Origin: Branchinecta lynchi
Taxonomy: Eukaryota; Arthropoda; Branchiopoda; Anostraca; Branchinectidae
Direction of reading: 5' to 3'
Length of the DNA: 64,000 nt
NCBI GenBank assembly: GCA_023053575.1
Contig: JAKZAP010000009.1
Coordinates: 18,333,869-18,397,868 of the forward strand
In this document: positions 33,223-45,100 of the stretch, in pieces
How the letters are laid out: every line of letters starts with the position of its first letter
How positions within the stretch are numbered: position 1 is the first letter of the stretch
Program-made: the position numbers and the translations under genes
The notes under the pieces: model-generated
The model's input: only the letters and a program-made list of their open reading frames with translations
Databases searched by the model: none
Told to the model about the DNA's origin: nothing

Positions 33223-33356
33223 CACTGTAAACAAAAATCTTGCAGTATTTGCTACTGGGATTAATCTTGTCTTTAAAAAGATAATCTTGTATCTAATTCG
33301 GAGTAGCAAATAGTGTAGTTAACTTTAATCCTTACTCGGAGAAACTTTTTACAGTG
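33223..33356. mobile_element. Tc1-like palindromic MITE, copy 2
   Basis: Ends CACTGTAAACA / ACTTTTTACAGTG with TA on both sides (33221-33222, 33357-33358). GCAGTATTTGCTACTGGGA lies inside the left arm. Confidence 0.75.
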
Positions 33357-33467
33357 TAGGCTACGAATACGTAACGATCAAAAGCAAATCGCGGCACTTT
33401 ACTTTTGAATGTTTTGAATCATTAGCTTTAAGTAGTAGCTCGAAGTTGTAACGAGACCAATAGCATG

Positions 33468-33580
33468 GAATCGTATGCAGTGGTATGGAGTACAGACGCA
33501 TCGTATGCAGCGGTATGGAGTACAGACGCAGTGATAGCATGGAATCGTATGCAGTGGTCTGGAGTACAGACGCAGCGAGT
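33468..33580. repeat. Short tandem repeat
   Basis: TCGTATGCAGTGGTATGG and AGTACAGACGCA repeat three times with small changes (near 33472, 33500 and 33547), giving a ~30-47 bp array. Confidence 0.75.
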
Positions 33581-33754
33581 TTGGAACATATTTCCCACGC
33601 ACTACGTAGTAGCATCTTCATAGTACCGTGGCGCTTAATGTTAATAGTATGCGGAGCATGAAGTACTGCCTTCGGAATCAGTAGTATCCGAATACTATGA
33701 AGTGGTATAGTATAGAAGTCTACGAAAAAGTTGCACTGCTACTACATACAGTTC

Positions 33755-34054
33755 ACGGATGAAAAATTTATCTCAAAATAGTACAATGAAGTAGTACGAA
33801 AAAGTTGCATGCAGTACTAACTATGCTACTACATGCTTCTGCTTCACGGCTACCGTGTTACTGCATACTACTATATGCTACTATTAGCAAGACTGGATGC
33901 TACTATGGCAAGACAGGATGCTACTGGATACTACTGCATAAGATTGGACCAGTCTGAGGCAATTAAATGATAGTATTCTTTGCTATTACATAGTATTACA
34001 TGCAACTTCGTAGTACTACCATACTACTACAGGCCCCAGAAATTTTTCATCGGA
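33755..34054. mobile_element. MITE with CGATGAAAAATTT ends, copy 2
   Basis: About 300 bp and aligns along its length with 13183-13484, including GACCAGTCTGAGGCA and GATGCTACTA words. The outermost bases differ (CGGATG / CATCGGAC), so its TA duplication is no longer clear. Confidence 0.75.
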
Positions 34055-34635
34055 CTTTAACTCAGTATCGTTAACTAATACGTGCTTAAACCACGTTAGA
34101 GCCATGAAATTAACCAAACTGCCGTTCACATATTTTAAATTCAACCGAAAACAAAAAATACACCTAAGTACTCACGAACAAAAGATAAGAAGCTAATGGA
34201 TTACAATATTTTCATTATGATTCAGGCTTTGTCCCATCTCCAACCATCTCCTAGATGGCACGCCTGCGTGGTGAAGAGAGCTAAAACGCCAGAAGCAACT
34301 TGAACGTATTTAGTTCAGAACTTCAATCCTTCTGGAAGATTCTGAAGACCACAGACTTTGTTCGCAGGTAATGATTCGTCTAAAAAATAACTGGATCAAA
34401 CCACAGGCCAGATGTATCGAACTAACAAATCCAAGATCCCTTTAAAGTTTAACTGAAAAGCCAACTTATGTTTGTATCGTTCAACTGAAAACGATGCATT
34501 ATCTGGATTCTGCTAAGGGATTTTTTTTATTTTCAACTATCTGCTCTAGTTAGTGACGTTCAGAATAACTAGCCGTCCCCACAACGCAAACTCTACTTTT
34601 TCTTTTTATAATTAGTGAACTGAAAGACAAAAATG

Positions 34636-34708
34636 CTCCTCAGCCGGGATTTGAACCCAGGACCGTCTGCTTACAAGGCAGTCGCTCTACCAACCGAGCT
34701 ACCGAGGG
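34636..34708 (-). tRNA. tRNA-Thr (TGT), possibly degenerate
   Basis: A 72 bp cloverleaf plus discriminator on the minus strand. D arm GCTCGGTTGGTAGAGC, anticodon loop CTTGTAA (anticodon TGT), T arm CTGGGTTCAAATCCCGG, and TTTTT after the 3' end as a Pol III stop. Acceptor pairs 2-7 form with one G-U, but pair 1-72 is C-A and pair 27-43 is A-A. That makes it either a weakened gene or a pseudogene. Open frames across it on both strands are artefacts of the tRNA. Confidence 0.65.
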
Positions 34709-34849
34709 GCTTGAGAACAGAGTTCGCAAACCACTACAATAGTCTGGTAGAAGCTGGCCATAGGAACAGTGAGCCTGCCCGAAGGAAAATTCATCTAACC
34801 AGTTCACACGAAGCGGAGAATTTGAATTTTGAATTGAATTTGTCGAAGG

Positions 34850-35167
34850 ATCCAAAAACCCCACGCTTCAACTAGAATACGCCATCAGTTCTTCTCTACC
34901 AGAGCCATACCCCTTTGGAATGCCCTCTCCGAAAAAACAGTAAACTGCCAAACAGTTGAATCGTTCAAAAAATCCGTTGACGAGGAGTGGGCTGACATCG
35001 AGTGGAAGTTGAACTGGGATGCTGTTGATGCAATTGTCAATGTTTGAAGCTAACCACAAGTCAAATCGTTACACGGACCTGCCAACCGGAGTCAACTACG
35101 GAGCAAATCTACAGGAGAAATCCTTATTTTGCTCCAAGCTGCAATTTAAGGTAATTTAAGGTAATTA
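34850..35167 (+). pseudogene. CR1-like N2 3' fragment, copy 2
   Basis: A frame ending at TGA 35045-35047 encodes the N2 C-terminus (HQFFSTRAIPLWNALSEKTV, FKKSVDEEW). The corresponding part of the 4633-5811 protein has FSVRSVPLWNSLSEKTI and FKKGVDEDW. The tail TTTAAGGTAATTTAAGGTAA is at 35144-35163. Confidence 0.8.
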
Positions 35168-35427
35168 ACACAAACGCGGCTTTTCAGTGGCCAGGTGAAG
35201 ACTGCTTAGCGCCTGAACACAAATTTGTGTAAATCTTTTGCTTCAAGCATACAACACTGATACAAGCAGATAGACGCACCACACATCCGACAGGTAAATT
35301 CCACTATATTAAAGTCGATTATTCGTGAATGACGGAGCAACAAAGTAATGCATTTTCATCGGGTCTTCAAGCTTATTTAAGTGAATAAGGGATGGGTACT
35401 ATCTCAGCCCTTTTCGGTTAAACTTTA

Positions 35428-35885
35428 AGCATTCTTCAAACGGGTGTAATAGCTGTGTGGCACTATAATCGGTGTTTCCATCTTACACACGCCGTTGTTC
35501 AAACTTATACATGGGACGTTCAGTGTTGCCGATAAAATGTATCGAGCTATTGATGATGGAAAAAACAAATCTCGAAAAAGTAGTATTGCAATTACAACGG
35601 GACCATTATGTCCTGCATACTACTAAATTAACGTATGGATAGCACTATTCCTTAAACTGACAAAAAGCAGTCACAAAACGGGTTCTTTCGAAGACAAGTT
35701 GGAAAGACGGACAAGTTCGAAGACGAGGAAAGAGCTTTCTTTCCTCGGCTCATCCAGGCAATCTGATTGGCTCTGCGTAAGACAAAATAGAACCAAGGTC
35801 TATTCTTGTTCTGCAGCTTCTTACGCCAGGAGGAAAAGCCCAAACTGAAGACGCCGTATTACACCTTACTACACCTAACAATGCA
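35428..35885. mobile_element. Harbinger-like MITE P, copy 3
   Basis: TTTAAGCATTCTTCAAACGG on the left and TACACCTAACAATGC on the right. The interior matches MITE P in AGTGTTGCC, GGAAAGAGC..TTTCCTCGGC and CAATCTGATTGGCTCTGCG. More diverged than the copy at 27810. Confidence 0.65.
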
Positions 35886-36044
35886 GTAATAGTGCGGAAG
35901 GACGACCAGGTTTCCTCGCGCGGGTTTTCTACACTTTCATCACAAAGCTGAAAAGATTTCAAGCTTTCAAGGGTCTCTGTTTCTAATACTTAGGCCAAAA
36001 CTGCGCTTTTCTAAAAATGATGTCCTAAATAACCAACCTCTAAA

Positions 36045-36230
36045 ACAAGACCAAAGGTATCGATGGAATCCCAAAAATGTATTATTTGATCCATTGGGTC
36101 TTGTAGATACTCGGTCTTTGTTATACATTTTTACTATTAAAATTTAGAAACAGATTTAGGCCAATGGTAATCATCTGAGAAGACCAAGTTCAGATTCGGA
36201 TTCAGCTTGTGTATTTACCCTATCGCCTAC
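36045..36230 (+). mobile_element. Pearl-like PL1, copy F (5' fragment)
   Basis: ACAAGACCAAAGGTATCGAT, ATCCCAAAAATGTATTATT and AGAAGACCAAGTTCAGATTC reproduce the first ~190 bp of PL1, after which it stops. Confidence 0.75.
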
Positions 36231-36593
36231 GTAATACGGAATTGATGATGTTGCTGAAAATCCTTTCAGTCTTGAAAGCCAGGTTTCATCTTCCGGACTT
36301 TCATATACCTTTCGTTTCCGCACAAGCAAGCCAACCCTTCCGGATTTTCGTGATAATTAAATTAAATTTAGTTTTATTTATAACCCGTCTAGGTAAAGAC
36401 CGAGTACGGTAAAAGAAGAAAAAATAGAGAAACAACAACCAAAATAAGTTAAAATTCAGTAAACCGGTCATCATGGAGCTCCATGAGTGGTTACAATTTT
36501 CCTTCGTCCTGTTGATGGATCCCAGGACAGCCGCAGTCGGAATTATGATAGCCAATTAGCTATGATTCAACATTTACTATGAACGTGTCCGAA

Positions 36594-37072
36594 AGCTCCG
36601 AAACGAACGAAAATGCTGAATTAATTCAGCATTTTATGCAGCATTTCGCTTTCGGACTTACATTTTCGCTCAATTAATGCAGCATTAATTCAGCATAAAA
36701 TTCATCGAGAAATTCAGCAAAAATGCTAAATTTTATGCTGAATAAGAAGAAACTGGGGAGTACGGCGATTCTCTCAGTATTTTCGGCGGCAAACATAACA
36801 AATTCAAAAAGACAACTGACAAGTCGGCAAACATTCGAAATTCTAAGACAACTGGCGATCATGGCCAACGAAGAAAGGAAAGATAAGAAGGTTGGATATC
36901 AGTAGCTGATCCATTTTGTCAGCTTTATATAGCTAATTCTTTTTCCTTCTTCTTCTTCCTGACTTAAATTTTGGTATTCTGGAAGTATCAGAGAAGAAAA
37001 AAAGGTGACAGCTTTCGGACAAAACAAAGAAAGAAAATGCAGCATTTAGAGCACCAAAAAGCTTTCGGACAC
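36594..37072. mobile_element. MITE with CGTGTCCGAAAGCT ends
   Basis: Ends CGTGTCCGAAAGCT / AGCTTTCGGACACG. The interior is rich in palindromic TGAATTAATTCAGCATTTTA and ATGCAGCATTAATTCAGC words (36610-36740). Target duplication not clear. Confidence 0.65.
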
Positions 37073-37235
37073 GCTATATGAAAAGCTATATGTCCCTTGA
37101 AATTCAAATATCTTTTGCTTCCCGTAAACAAAGGTCAATAATTTCCTCCTACTTTTGAATATTCACTGTGTCTCTCGTGTTGCCTCTATGGCATATTCCA
37201 GACATTCGTAGTCTGGCGTCCGGCTCCCCGGATTT

Positions 37236-37412
37236 CCGGACTTTTTGGCCTGGCTTAACCTTCGGGAAAAAAATCCGGTCTAGAACCCTGTGGAAAAATC
37301 TAGACGGTCAAGCCTGGCTTTGTTCGGACTTATTGGCCTGGCTTAACCTTCGGGAAAAAAATCCGGTCTAGAACCCTGTGTAAAAATCTAGACGGTCAAG
37401 CCTGGCAATCGT
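37236..37412. repeat. 88 bp tandem duplication
   Basis: GGCCTGGCTTAACCTTCGGG starts at 37247 and 37335, followed in both by AATCCGGTCTAGAACCCTGT and TAGACGGTCAAGCCTGGC. It sits within a repeat Y-like stretch (37160-37420). Confidence 0.85.
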
Positions 37413-37554
37413 TCGGAGCAAAGACGCCACCTGAATCCGCTAGAGGCGCCATCTAGAAATTGTTCTCAAGAGCTCTTTAGTTTCCGATAGATGACGAATA
37501 GCAACGATAAAGTTAGATGGTACTGTACGTTCTTTACTTTTGAAAATAGAACTA

Positions 37555-37712
37555 CACTGTAAAAAGTTCCTCGAGTAAGGATTAAAGTTAACTGCAGTAT
37601 TTGCTACTGGGATTAATCTTATATGTATTGATATAAGATTAATCTGAACTAGAGACGAGATTATCTTTCTGGAAACAAGATTAATCCCAGTAGCAAATAC
37701 TGCAAGTTTTTT
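37555..37712. mobile_element. Tc1-like palindromic MITE, copy 3
   Basis: Left end CACTGTAAAAAGTTCCTCG after TA; the right arm ends at AGCAAATACTGCAAG without the outer part. Confidence 0.65.
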
Positions 37713-37782
37713 GTAAGTGAGTATCCCTTCGGGCTTTGAACAGTCGGTTGATATTTCTTCAGCTGACTGCAAGTCATAATTG

Positions 37783-38030
37783 GCAGTGCAAAACGGATCG
37801 GTCAGGTGAATTTTACTCGAGCTTTACTTCGGCCCTTCTTGGCAAGGGTCCTCTTCAGGCTCAAGCCAACCTGACGTATCCGATTTGCACTGTCAAATAT
37901 GAACTTCAGGCTTCGCGATGGAACATAGAAGGATAGTGGGTTAGTTCTAAAAGTTAGTAATTTATTTATAAAATTTCTGTTGCCGTGGCCCACGGGCTTT
38001 TTTGGGTAATATATTCTATACTTTTCTATG
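37783..38030. repeat. CCCTTCTTGGCAAGGG foldback fragment, then N5 3' end
   Basis: 37783-37900 has GCAAAACGGATCGGTCAGG, CGGCCCTTCTTGGCAAGGG and ACCTGACGTATCCGATTTGC as inverted arms. From 37915 CGATGGAACATAGAAGGA and 37983 CCGTGGCCCACGGGC match the 3' part of retrotransposon N5. Confidence 0.6.
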
Positions 38031-38055
38031 ATAAGGGTCGGCTGCTCATGGACTA

Positions 38056-38225
38056 CACTGTAAAAAGTTTTTCCGTATAAAGATTAAAGTTAACTGCAGT
38101 ATTTGCCACTCGGATTATTCTTATCTCTACGCAGATAAGATTAATACCAAATATAGATAAGATGAATCTGGGTAGCAAATACTGCAGTTAACTTTGATCC
38201 TTATACGGAGGAACTTTTTACAGTG
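38056..38225. mobile_element. Tc1-like palindromic MITE, copy 4, intact
   Basis: 170 bp almost fully palindromic: CACTGTAAAAAGTTTTTCCG / CGGAGGAACTTTTTACAGTG, flanked by TA at 38054-38055 and 38226-38227. Arms contain GATTAAAGTTAACTGCAGTA and its complement. Confidence 0.85.
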
Positions 38226-38439
38226 TAGAATTCTGTCGGATTGACAAGATTATTTTCCAGCTTAGGCCTGAAGTGAACCTTGCCAACAAGGCCTGAATAT
38301 CAGCTTGAATCTCAGCTGAAATATCCCTTTATCGAACTCAAATATAAACAACTTATAATGGGCCTTTGGCAAACGTGGGAAAAACAACGCTTTTCTTCCT
38401 CGTCTGTGGTCGACGTCTAACATGAAAAGAAAAGGCATC

Positions 38440-38522
38440 ACATGTGTTTTATTTACTTTCTTCATTTACTCCGCTTTCTGAAAACGGCGGGTTACAAATA
38501 AATTACTTACTTACTTACTTAC
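38440..38522 (+). mobile_element. Non-LTR N3 3' end, copy 3
   Basis: TTCATTTACTCCGCTTTC, GGCGGGTTACAAATAAATT and a (ACTT)n tail at 38503-38522, as in the other N3 ends. Confidence 0.65.
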
Positions 38523-38859
38523 ATCTCAGAAATTACATATCTACACACGAATGTACCTCTGGATATTACAATAAAGTTAATAACAACTATAGACACTTGA
38601 TGTCTCAAAGTTACAGGTGCAAATTAATTATGTGTTATTAAAGCCAAACGGCCAAACGCAAATCTAACTAAAATTCTTGGCTCAGAAATTTTATCTGCCT
38701 GCTAAGATTATTGATAAAATAGTGGAAGATTTTAAATCTTCCGCTAGTAAACTAAACCAACAGTGGTCTTCCCTCTTCGTGTAATCTGTAGTTATTTTTT
38801 GTGCGGTGTTTAGTGTAAAATTTTGCTACGTCCGTTGTCTTTTTTTGTCTTTTTTTCTG

Positions 38860-38960
38860 TATCTTCTGTCTTTTTTTCTGTACATCGTCACTAGGGCTAC
38901 ACGCCTTCCATAGTTTCTCTTGGCGGTTCATAAATAAATTGATTGATTGATTTGTCTAAT
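38860..38960 (+). mobile_element. Non-LTR N4 3' end, (TTGA)n tail
   Basis: CATAAATAAATTGATTGATT at 38931 marks a retrotransposon 3' terminus. A similar tail (CGATTGATTGA) is in the insertion at 42965-43172. Confidence 0.5.
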
Positions 38961-39066
38961 TTGGTTTAGCATGTTAAACTTCATCTGCAACCTATTGTAA
39001 CTTGCTCAATGATCTACCGATATTTGAACGGTAGTCCGGTAACGAGGAAGCAAAACAGTACCTTAC

Positions 39067-39183
39067 CAATTTTTTTCGGGTACGGCAAGTTGAGGTTATT
39101 CATTAATGTCACGAATTCTGCTTTTCCTTTTGTCAATCGGGGATTATACCTCTTTTCTTCTCCGATTGTAGTCGACGTGAAAC
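39067..39183 (-). CDS. ETHE1: ETHE1 exon 5
   Basis: 117 bp. Acceptor TATATTTCAG, donor GTAAGG. It codes [19 protein letters not shown] and [12 protein letters not shown], which align with the ETHE1 segment following the HDY motif. A phase 1 donor means at least one more exon, expected to encode a short PAN..CG-type end, below 39067 or outside the window. Confidence 0.92.
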
Positions 39184-42100
39184 CTGAAATATATGAACAA
39201 TGATGGCAGCCGAAAGTTATACCACATTGCAAAACAAAGGCGAGTATTTCAGATAGGGGTTAGTCACTCTATGCCAGTCATACACTAATCCTCAATTTTG
39301 GGGCATTGCAGTCAACCACAAACCCCTGATTTTTGGATACCCTATGCCAAACGCCGGATATGTCTAGCGTTTGGCATACCCTATGCCTAACGCTGGATAC
39401 ACTATGCCAGGTGCTGGATACTGTAACCCAGTAAAATATTGATGATTTGAGTGAAGCTAAAAAATCAACCAATCAGAACTCCTTTTTATTGAGGTAGGTC
39501 AGGGTTAGGTTACCAACAGGTATCCAGCGTTTGGCCTAGGGTATCCAGCGTTAGGCATAGGCTATGCTAAATGCTAGATATACCCAGCGTTTGGCATAGG
39601 GTATCCGAAAATCAGGGATTTGTGGTAGACTGGGGCATTGTGCCCAGGGTTGGTCACCAAGAACCAGGGTGTACCGAGTTACTTCATTACTTCAGGATAC
39701 TTTGGGTTACGTTACTTTGGGTTACACAGGGTTATTTTGGGTTACATTAGGTTACATTGGGTTACTTTGAGATACTTTCTAGGGTGTACGAAGTTACTTT
39801 TGGTGACCAACCCTGGCATTGTGCTCCAATGCCTGGGCATACCCCAACGCTGGTAGCACTAACAACTCAAACTCAACAACTCAATCCTGTGTTAACCAAT
39901 CACGGCGATGTCTGGAAGCAGCTGTGATACAGCTACCGGCTCTTCCGCTAGGTACAGGGCTGTTTTGCTTCGACAAGAAGAGTTAGTCATCAAGAGTTTT
40001 CTTTCTTAGGTACTCTTTTTTACGCTACCATCTTCTAATACTATCTTATCTATTTATCTCTTCAAGTTCTCACTTCAACATGACGAGGTGGCCGAGTGGT
40101 TAAGGCGTTGGACTGCTAATCCAATGTGCTCTGCACGCGTGGGTTCGAATCCCATCCTCGTCGATCCTTTTGCTCTATGTGGAGAGATGCATTGGGATCT
40201 CTGACTCTTTTGAATGGCCAACGAGACAAATAAGGCGAGAAGAACAAGACCAAAGGTTTCGATGGGATCCCAAAAATTCAATATCTGATCCAGACAACAG
40301 GGTCTTGTCTTAGCCAGATCCAGTCTTCGCCAGACTCCTTGAACATTTTTACAGTTAAAATTCAGAAACAGATTAAGGCAAAATAGCTAATCACCTGAGA
40401 AAACCAAGTTCAGATTTGGATTCAGCATGTGTGTTTACCCCTATCATATCTGTTTTGACGAAAACTTCCTGCCACTTCTGCTAATTTCCCGGTTCCGGCC
40501 GAACTCCAGAACTGCTTGTCCGGCGAAGAAAGAAAGCTCAAACACGAAATCATGGTATCTTCTTTCCCCAGTAATGAACATTTAATCAACTTCAAATAAA
40601 AATTTAGCTTATAACAAATTTTCCGATTCCAGCCGGATTCCGGTCGAACTATATGTCCGGGTATAATATGATTGTCATACAGGGACTCAGCATCTCTTCT
40701 TACCCCTAAATCGCTTATCTAATCAACTTCAAATAAAACTTTGACTTCCAACAGTTTTCCGGTTTGGCCGGATTCCGGACGAACTATACATGTCCGGGTA
40801 GAAACTTGTTTTCACATAAGTGTTCAGCATGTCTTCTTGCCCTAAATCGAACATCTAATCAACTCCAAATAAAACTTTTAATTTTGACAAACTTTCCGGT
40901 TTGGGCCGGATTCCGGGCGAAATACTTGTCTGTCGAGAAAATAGTTTTCACCATCGTCTTCAGCATGTCTTCCTACCCCTAAATCGAACATCTAATCAAT
41001 TTCAAATAAAACTTTTACTTTCAACAAACTTTCCGGGTTGGGCCGGATTCCGGGCGAAATACTTGTCCGTCGAGAAAATAATTTTCACCATCGTCTTCAG
41101 CATGTTTCCTACCCCTAAATCGAATATCTAATCAACTTCAAATAAAACTTTTACTTTCAACAAACTTTCCGGTTTTGGCCGGATTCCGGGCGAACTACTT
41201 GTCCGATGACAAAATGGTTTTCACCACCGTGTTCAGCATGTCTTCTTACCCCATAATCGACTATCACATTAGCTGTTTCAAAACATTTTGTTTGTCCCTT
41301 AATTTGAATCCCCTCCCCCACCCCACCCCTAAATGTAGAGCTACAAAGCCCATCTACGAACTTGACTGGTCCGACGACCCAACGAACCCTCACACCAAGT
41401 TTCATCAAAATATCTCATTCCCTTCGAGAGTTATCGTGCTTACAGACGGACGGACAGACGGACGGACGGACAGACGGACAACTTTTGCGATGTCATAGGT
41501 ATCCCTCCACTTACGTTTTGGGATCCCAAAAATCGAAGGCTGAATGTCCAAAAGTCCTTTTCGGAGACCAAGCTTTATCTCAGTTTGTTTACATAACATT
41601 TGAAGTGAATTTTTAGGGCTATATAGTGCGATAGGCTCTTTACTTCTAAACTCCACGGCACTTAAATTCAAAAAGATATCTGAACAGCCGTGAAACTTTC
41701 GTCCACAATACGAGGGGTCACCCCCTCACCGGAATTTGGTGTAGGCTACACACTTTCCCGGCACCGCTATAAGTTGTTGATTCGTCTTTCAAGTACGATG
41801 TGCACTATCAAACTATCATGATGTCTTATTACTACTTACTACATTGTCAGAGGTATCATAACAGACAACACAAGGATGCGCAGTTTCAACGGACAACACT
41901 TGGGATGTACCCTGATGTGATTTTGAAAACGTTACGCATTAAATGTTAGGCATAACAAGGATTGCCAGGAAGAGCAAAAGAAGGACATCTGCTGACTTTT
42001 TGGGATAGCTATAACATCGCAAAAGTTATTCGTCCGTCCGTCTGTAAGCACGATAACTCTCGTAGGGAATGAGATATTTTGATGAAAATTGGTGTGAGGA

Positions 42101-45100
42101 TTGTTCGGGTAAAGGGTAAGGTCAAGTTCGTAGATGGGCTCTACATTTAGTGGTGGGGGTTCAAATTAAGGGACGAACAAAATAATTTTAAACAGCTAAT
42201 GTGATAGTCGATTATGGGGTAAGAAGACATGCTGAGCACGATGGTGAAAATCATTTTCTCGCCGGACAACTAATTTTGGCTAATCCGGCAAAAACCGGAA
42301 AGTTGGTTAAAAGTAAAGTTTCATTTGAAGTTGATTAAATGTCCGATATAGGGGTAAGAAGACATGCTGAACAAGATGGTGAAAACTATTTTCTCGCCGG
42401 ACAAGTAGTTCGTCTGGAATCCGGCAAAAACCGGAAAGTTGGTTAAAAGTAAAAGTTTCATTTGAAGTTCATTAAATATTTGATTTAGGGGTAAGAAGAA
42501 GACATGCTGAACATGATAGCGAATACCATTTTCTCGCCCGACAACTAGTTCACCTAGAATCCGGCCAAACCGGAAAATATGTTAAAAGCAAAAGTTTTAT
42601 CTGAAGTTGATTAGATGACAGATTTAGGGGAAGAAGAAACGGAAGAAGTCTCTATATGACAATCATTTTTTACCCGGATCCGGTTGTAACCGAATTTTTT
42701 GTAAGTCAAAGTTTTATTTAAAGTTGATTAGATGTTCTTTATAGGGATAAGGAGATACGCTGGATTTGTTTTTTATTTTCTTTTTTTGGTGGACTAGTAG
42801 TTCGCTTGGAATTTGGGCGAAACCGAAAATCTGGCAGAAGTAAAGCAGGAACTTTCGGTCAGCATTGTCAAAATAGATATGGCTTATATAAATATATCTG
42901 AACTTGGTTTTCTCTGATGATCAGCCTAGCGAAGACTGGATCTGTCGAAGCCAAGGCCCAACTTATTGGAATACTGGCAATAAGTTTTCCCCATGTCCCG
43001 CTAATTATTCTACCCAATTTTTACGTAGTTTCATTCCATCATTTATTTCTGGTAATTTCTTGTAAGTGTATTAGTTAAATTGTTTCTTGTGTGTCTGTGT
43101 ATTTTGTAAATTTATATTCCTTTTCTAGCTTTTAGCTATTCGGATTAAACTTGATTGATCGATTGATTGAATTGTCTGGAACAAATATTAGATTTTTGGG
43201 ATCCCATCGACACCTTTGGTCTTGTTGTTTGTCGTCATTATACTGTAATACAGCATTACTAGTGCATATTTGACGGTGCACAACGGAGTCAGCTACATTT
43301 TATCCGATTCCCACCGTCAAACATGTCGGAGACAGCTTGGGCTTAAAGTTCAATGGGCACGTCAAACAAGGAACAACAACCTAGGAACAATGCTTAAACC
43401 CCCTAGATCAGCAGCTTTTTCAACCGTTTCCTCTCTGTGATATTTCAAAGCATAATTTTTTGGGCCAGTACATGCTCAATTTACTAGCTTGGACAAAGAT
43501 AAGAGTGATGTTTCTTATAATACTTAGTAAATGTTCATTTTAAGCATAAACCAGCTTGTATAATTCAGATTTGAATAGGTTATTTGTTTTTGAATGATTT
43601 TTGTAGCTATGTTATTTTTTATAAGCTTATTGCATATTCTGGTGCATTTTATAAAGCACGTTAATCAAGCTTCACAACACTATTCACAAAGAAAAACTTT
43701 TAATAGGCACTTTAAGCCATGGAACTTCTGACGAATACTAGAACAATCAGGTAAACTGCATGTGCGGCTTGACTTGAGTGACATCTCAAATATATCCTTT
43801 TCTATCAAGCATTGCTGGGAGTTTTTTGAATTTCCTGCCACGATATCCCAGCTCCTAAGATTTGGATCGCCAAAATGCCAGTGAGGTAAAGACAAGGGAT
43901 AACAAGAAAACTGCCGATTTTCGTAGCGCCTTCTAAAGGAAGTCGGAAATATTTATTTGTGAAGCATTTAGTACAAAGAAGTGTTTAGAAGTGTCCATTG
44001 TGCTTTAAGGAACATCAATTAATTGTTCCCAATTGTACTTTCAGTTCCAAATAATCTGATTTCAATATGATAACACGCGCCAACCGGTGCCGACGCCTGG
44101 ACACTTGAAGTACACAAAATAAAGAGTGAGTAACCCCTAGACATACTTTTTATATTCATTAGAATGGGACAGCTGGGAATCGTGAGATTCCATTTCTCAT
44201 TCTATTTGAATATTCCGCGCCATTCCCATTTTTCACGCCATCTAGCAGTGTTGGGTCAACAGTTATGCATCTTGATTGAAGAGTCACCGGTTCATCATGC
44301 AGACAGACTTCAAATAGGTTAATCGCTTGAAATATTTGAAATGGATTTGTTGTAATATTAAGTTAAATCATTTTAGGTTATCACAGTAATTACATAATTT
44401 ATAGATATGTATTGACATTATAAAGTTTGAACAGAAGCATTCATTCATAAAGTAAAAGATTTGTTATTTATAGAGTTCCTGACTACACGTATTCCTGACT
44501 TGTACATCTTTAAGAGTCACCAGTTCATCATGCAGACAGCCTTCAAATAGGTTAATCGCTTGAAATATTTGAAGTGGATTTGTTGTAATATTAAGTTAAA
44601 TCATTTTAGGTTATCACATTAATTACATAATTTAGATATGTATTGACATTATAAAGTTTGAACAGAAGCATTCATTCATAAAGTAAAAGATTTATTATTT
44701 ATAGAGTTCCTGACTACACCTGTTCCTGACTTGTGCATCTGTAAATAGTCGTTGTTTTTGCACAAAGCGTTATTTAACGTTAGACTGGAGATGGCAGCTA
44801 GGGTCTTGCCAACGGGTATTCGACAACAATTGCAACAATCAGCACTCAGCACACTATTTCTAGTTTTTTTTTCAGAAAAGAAAGGCAGGTAGAAAAGCCT
44901 CCCTCACCGGCCTAACGGTGTAACCATCACCGTCCGACGAAGATTCACACTTTAAATTTTAACTGAAAGGACAGCTCATTTTTACATGGAATATTTGAAT
45001 ACACTGAATTAAATTTTCCATGAGACCAAACTGACTTTGAAACATATTTTATACATACATATATACATATCAGTTATTTATTGCAGGTTTGTTTAGTTCC

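Noticed and set aside
34633..34875. Frames on both strands across the tRNA-Thr
   Set aside because: LSRDLNPGPSAYKAVALPT and its antisense are the familiar translation of a tRNA gene.
43680..43895. Possible THAP zinc finger (SRTCSLPDC)
   Set aside because: Only the first Cys pair fits; the later Cys/His and AVPTF-type end are absent and the 26.9 kb copy lacks them too.
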